From the NCBI GenBank assembly GCA_013213985.1, contig JABSSP010000025.1, positions 1-7,169 on the forward strand: a stretch of 7,169 nucleotides of DNA. Reading direction: 5' to 3'. Numbering within the stretch: the first letter of the stretch is position 1; every line of letters begins with the position of its first letter. The position numbers were made by a program, and so were the translations under genes. The notes under the pieces were generated by a model. It made no database searches. It worked only from the letters and a program-made list of their open reading frames with translations, and was not told where the DNA came from. This document shows, piece by piece, positions 5,074 through 7,169 of the stretch. Source of the DNA: Candidatus Babelota bacterium (GTDB lineage: Bacteria; Babelota; Babeliae; Babelales; Vermiphilaceae).

Positions 5074-5802
5074 TTATAAGTCTTGTCTTTTGAATAAATA
5101 ATCGTTGTGAGTTCCATCCCAGAGAGGACATAGCTCTTTACTATAATTTGAAAGGCAGCGAATCATTTCATACCCCTTATTGGAAAAAAATTCTACAATG
5201 TCATTGTATTGATGTTTGTAAATTTCAATAAGTAGATAGTCAAATGTAGTCCGGGTAAAATCTATTCCTTTAAGAATATTAAGTTCGTATCCTTCTACAT
5301 CTAAAGAAAAGAAGTGTATATGGGTGTAGTCACATTCGTCAAGGATTGATTGCAAACTTCGGACCAATACTCTATTACGAGCTGGGGGGTTAAGCCGATC
5401 ACCACTGATACTGGACATGAGATGTCCATCGAAGTCTCCGTGTATATAAGTTCCATCTTCTTTGAACGAACCAAGTGCACATTGAAAACATTTTGAATTG
5501 GACCGATTTTTACATAATCGATTGAATAGGTTTGGTGATGGTTCTATCAAAATTCCAGTCCATTCATAAAGCTCTTCGAATCGTTTGGTGTTAGAAAATC
5601 TTACACCGTCGTTTGCCCCCACTTCAATGAAGGTTCCATTTTTGAAGGGCATTAATTCTGATAGTGTTACATCAAACGGAATTTCAGTTTTTGCATCAAA
5701 GGCAGAATAAGTTACATCTTTAATTGCTGTGAATGAGGTTAATGTCATAAAGAGAACATTTATTATTATTAAACGAGTATGACCTATTACTATCTTTTGC
5801 AT
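5074..5802 (-). CDS. Exported FkbM-family SAM-dependent methyltransferase
   Basis: Predicted 242-aa class I methyltransferase of the FkbM type; the family O-methylates hydroxyls of sugars and other small molecules using S-adenosylmethionine. Seen: motif I FIEVGANDG at 58-66 (SAM binding); LIEPSPNLFNRL at 85-96, the acidic end of strand 2; HFFSLDVEGYELNILKGI at 163-180, the FkbM hallmark; and LLIEIY at 190-195. The core starts at about residue 45 and its length fits the family. The N-terminus, with Lys3 and Arg10 followed by a hydrophobic run IIINVLFMTLTSFTA (about 12-26), looks like a signal peptide or anchor, which is unusual for a SAM-dependent enzyme. Start at 5802 has only a weak GGA-type site (about 5813); no better start exists upstream. 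It lies between gyrB and the GT2 gene. It is preceded by the gyrB terminator, so it needs its own promoter, but I find no strong one in 5803-5890. A role in capping or modifying a glycan made by the neighbours is inferred. Confidence 0.85.
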   Translation of the reverse strand: MQKIVIGHTRLIIINVLFMTLTSFTAIKDVTYSAFDAKTEIPFDVTLSELMPFKNGTFIEVGANDGVRFSNTKRFEELYEWTGILIEPSPNLFNRLCKNRSNSKCFQCALGSFKEDGTYIHGDFDGHLMSSISGDRLNPPARNRVLVRSLQSILDECDYTHIHFFSLDVEGYELNILKGIDFTRTTFDYLLIEIYKHQYNDIVEFFSNKGYEMIRCLSNYSKELCPLWDGTHNDYLFKRQDL

Positions 5803-5890
5803 TACAGATTTTCCGTTTTTATTTTTTGATGATTGATTATCTAGAGCAGTCTATCTTAAATTTAAGGCAAAATAAAATTACTGAAATTAT

Positions 5891-5926
5891 AAAAAAAGGA
5901 CCGCTTCAAATAAATGAAGCGACCTT
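5891..5926 (-). terminator. Factor-independent terminator of gyrB
   Basis: On the minus strand, downstream of the gyrB stop, CGCTTCA (5915-5921) pairs with TGAAGCG (5902-5908) around a six-base loop. The stem extends after a small mismatch through AAGG (5923-5926) with CCTT (5896-5899), and a T run (5891-5897) overlaps and follows the stem. It begins about 25 bases after the stop codon and separates gyrB transcription from the FkbM gene. Confidence 0.82.
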
Positions 5927-5950
5927 GTCTATCAAAAAATATAATAAAAA

Positions 5951-7169
5951 TTAGACATCAAGATTTCTGGCGAAGTGGCCATAATCTTCAATAAACTGTT
6001 TTCTGCCGGCAACGTTGTCACCCATCAATATGGTAAACCATGTATCGGCTTCTAGCGCGTCTTCAATACTTACTTTTAAAAAGCTCCGTGTTGCAGGGTC
6101 CATTGATGTATCCCACAATTGTTCTGGATTCATTTCACCAAGACCTTTGTAACGTTGAATATTCATGTATGGTTTGCTGATTTTTCCAATACCTGTAATA
6201 AGTTGTGTTAAACCAACGCCATTAGCACTGCGGTCTTTTCCAATAATATTGAGGGTCCATGGCTTTTTGAGAATCTGCTTAACATCTTTGAGCATTTCAG
6301 AAAGTTTTCTGATTTCAGGATTATCAAAAAGGTCTAGATTTATACGCCACGATTTATTTAACAGGGTGAAGACAATAAATGTTTTTGTTGGATGTACTTC
6401 AATTTCAGTTTCTTCATCGATAATTTCTGGTTGTTTGGCAGGCTCTTCTTTTTCTATAGTGATGTCCCACTTAGGGAAATACGGTTTTAAGTTTTTGGCG
6501 AGTACTTGTTCACCGTCTTCTCTTTTCCATTGCGTATCGTGGAACATTAAGGTAAGTTTGTGACATTGGTCATGTCCAAGTTGTGCGTGAAGACTTGCGT
6601 TTTCTAAGGCCTCATCGTAAGCAATCAGATTATCTAAAAGGCCAGACCATTCTTTTTCAGGCAGTTCCTTGTTATCGATTGCAATTTGTGTTTGCTTACG
6701 CGCCCAATCAAACAGGAATCCTTGGAGGGCGGAGTTGTCTTTTAAGTATTGTTCCTTTCTGCCGATTTTTGCTTTAAAAAGTGGTGGCTGAGCAATATAT
6801 AAATAACCTTTTTTGATAAGTGGATTAATATATCTAAAAAAGAAGGTCAAAAGTAATGTTCTAATGTGAGCACCATCCACATCGGCGTCGGTCATAAGTA
6901 TAATTTTATGATAGCGCGCTTTGTTAACATCAAAATCTTCTCCAACACCAGTTCCGATTGCAGCAATAAGAGATTTAATTTCTTCGTTTGAAAGAATTTT
7001 ATCAATTCGCGCTTTTTCAACGTTTAAAATTTTACCTTTAAGTGGTAAAATTGCTTGCGTTTCACGATCACGCCCTTGTTTTGCTGAACCGCCCGCTGAG
7101 TCACCCTCAACGATGTAAAGTTCAGTTTTCTTTGGAAGAAACATTGGAATACATTCAAAAAGATGAATA
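5951..7169 (-). CDS. gyrB: DNA gyrase subunit B, C-terminal part (5' end beyond the window)
   Basis: 405 residues of GyrB are visible. GyrB provides the ATPase and TOPRIM parts of the A2B2 gyrase that introduces negative supercoils. The frame is open to the right edge, so the ATG at 7144 is internal and the ATPase and transducer domains lie outside. Seen: TOPRIM motifs [19 protein letters not shown] (catalytic Glu coded near 7106-7108), [14 protein letters not shown], and [17 protein letters not shown] with the metal-binding DxDxD. Near the end are [19 protein letters not shown] and [24 protein letters not shown], which is the normal GyrB C-terminus. A large insertion separates the TOPRIM core from [10 protein letters not shown] and contains an acidic, charged linker ([19 protein letters not shown]), resembling the insertion of Gram-negative GyrB. 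GyrB rather than ParE is supported by the [16 protein letters not shown] and [11 protein letters not shown] wording. The sequence just before LYIVEG ([15 protein letters not shown]) differs from the common GKLADC-type segment. A terminator follows the stop. Confidence 0.97.
   Translation of the reverse strand, partial: IHLFECIPMFLPKKTELYIVEGDSAGGSAKQGRDRETQAILPLKGKILNVEKARIDKILSNEEIKSLIAAIGTGVGEDFDVNKARYHKIILMTDADVDGAHIRTLLLTFFFRYINPLIKKGYLYIAQPPLFKAKIGRKEQYLKDNSALQGFLFDWARKQTQIAIDNKELPEKEWSGLLDNLIAYDEALENASLHAQLGHDQCHKLTLMFHDTQWKREDGEQVLAKNLKPYFPKWDITIEKEEPAKQPEIIDEETEIEVHPTKTFIVFTLLNKSWRINLDLFDNPEIRKLSEMLKDVKQILKKPWTLNIIGKDRSANGVGLTQLITGIGKISKPYMNIQRYKGLGEMNPEQLWDTSMDPATRSFLKVSIEDALEADTWFTILMGDNVAGRKQFIEDYGHFARNLDV

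Noticed and set aside
6165..7118. Open frames on the plus strand opposite gyrB (132, 64 and 65 codons)
   Set aside because: They lie wholly antisense to strongly conserved GyrB code, show no family motifs and have no convincing ribosome binding sites.

Overview
The window is AT-rich and compact. It holds one recognisable housekeeping gene, the 3' part of gyrB (minus strand, running off the right edge), followed by an accessory locus of six genes that all look like carbohydrate- or surface-modifying enzymes. There are no rRNA or tRNA genes, no transposase and no CRISPR array. The GyrB carries a large insertion before its [10 protein letters not shown] motif, of the type usual in Gram-negative bacteria, and the accessory proteins have Sec-type signal sequences. 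These features suggest a diderm, low-GC bacterium. The exported glycosyltransferases, the AT-richness and the palindromic CCCTTCGACAAGCTC repeats remind me of host-associated candidate phyla such as Dependentiae (TM6). That placement is inference, not demonstrated by the sequence.

Layout from left to right: 87-884 (minus) is a small GT-A-like glycosyltransferase with a DID motif. A divergent promoter region at about 885-1055 separates it from a plus-strand run of three tightly packed genes: a family 2 glycosyltransferase (1056-1907) and two tandemly duplicated family 10 (fucosyltransferase-type) genes (1925-2977 and 2952-3974, overlapping by 26 bp). The convergent junction at 3975-4156 carries two inverted copies of a palindromic repeat. 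Next, on the minus strand, are a second family 2 glycosyltransferase (4157-5023), paralogous to the one at 1056-1907, and an FkbM-type methyltransferase (5074-5802). A factor-independent terminator at about 5891-5926 closes gyrB (5951 to the window edge).

The most interesting point is that all six accessory proteins begin with a positively charged N-terminus and one hydrophobic segment, yet are otherwise enzymes that use nucleotide sugars or S-adenosylmethionine. These donors are normally cytosolic. By the positive-inside rule the catalytic domains would sit outside the cytoplasmic membrane. I infer either an exported glycan-decorating set that acts where donors are available (for example inside a eukaryotic host cell) or a periplasmic set with an unknown donor supply. 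The two GT10 proteins would add fucose or a related sugar, the two GT2 proteins and the DID protein other sugars, and the FkbM protein would O-methylate a product. Substrates cannot be read from sequence.
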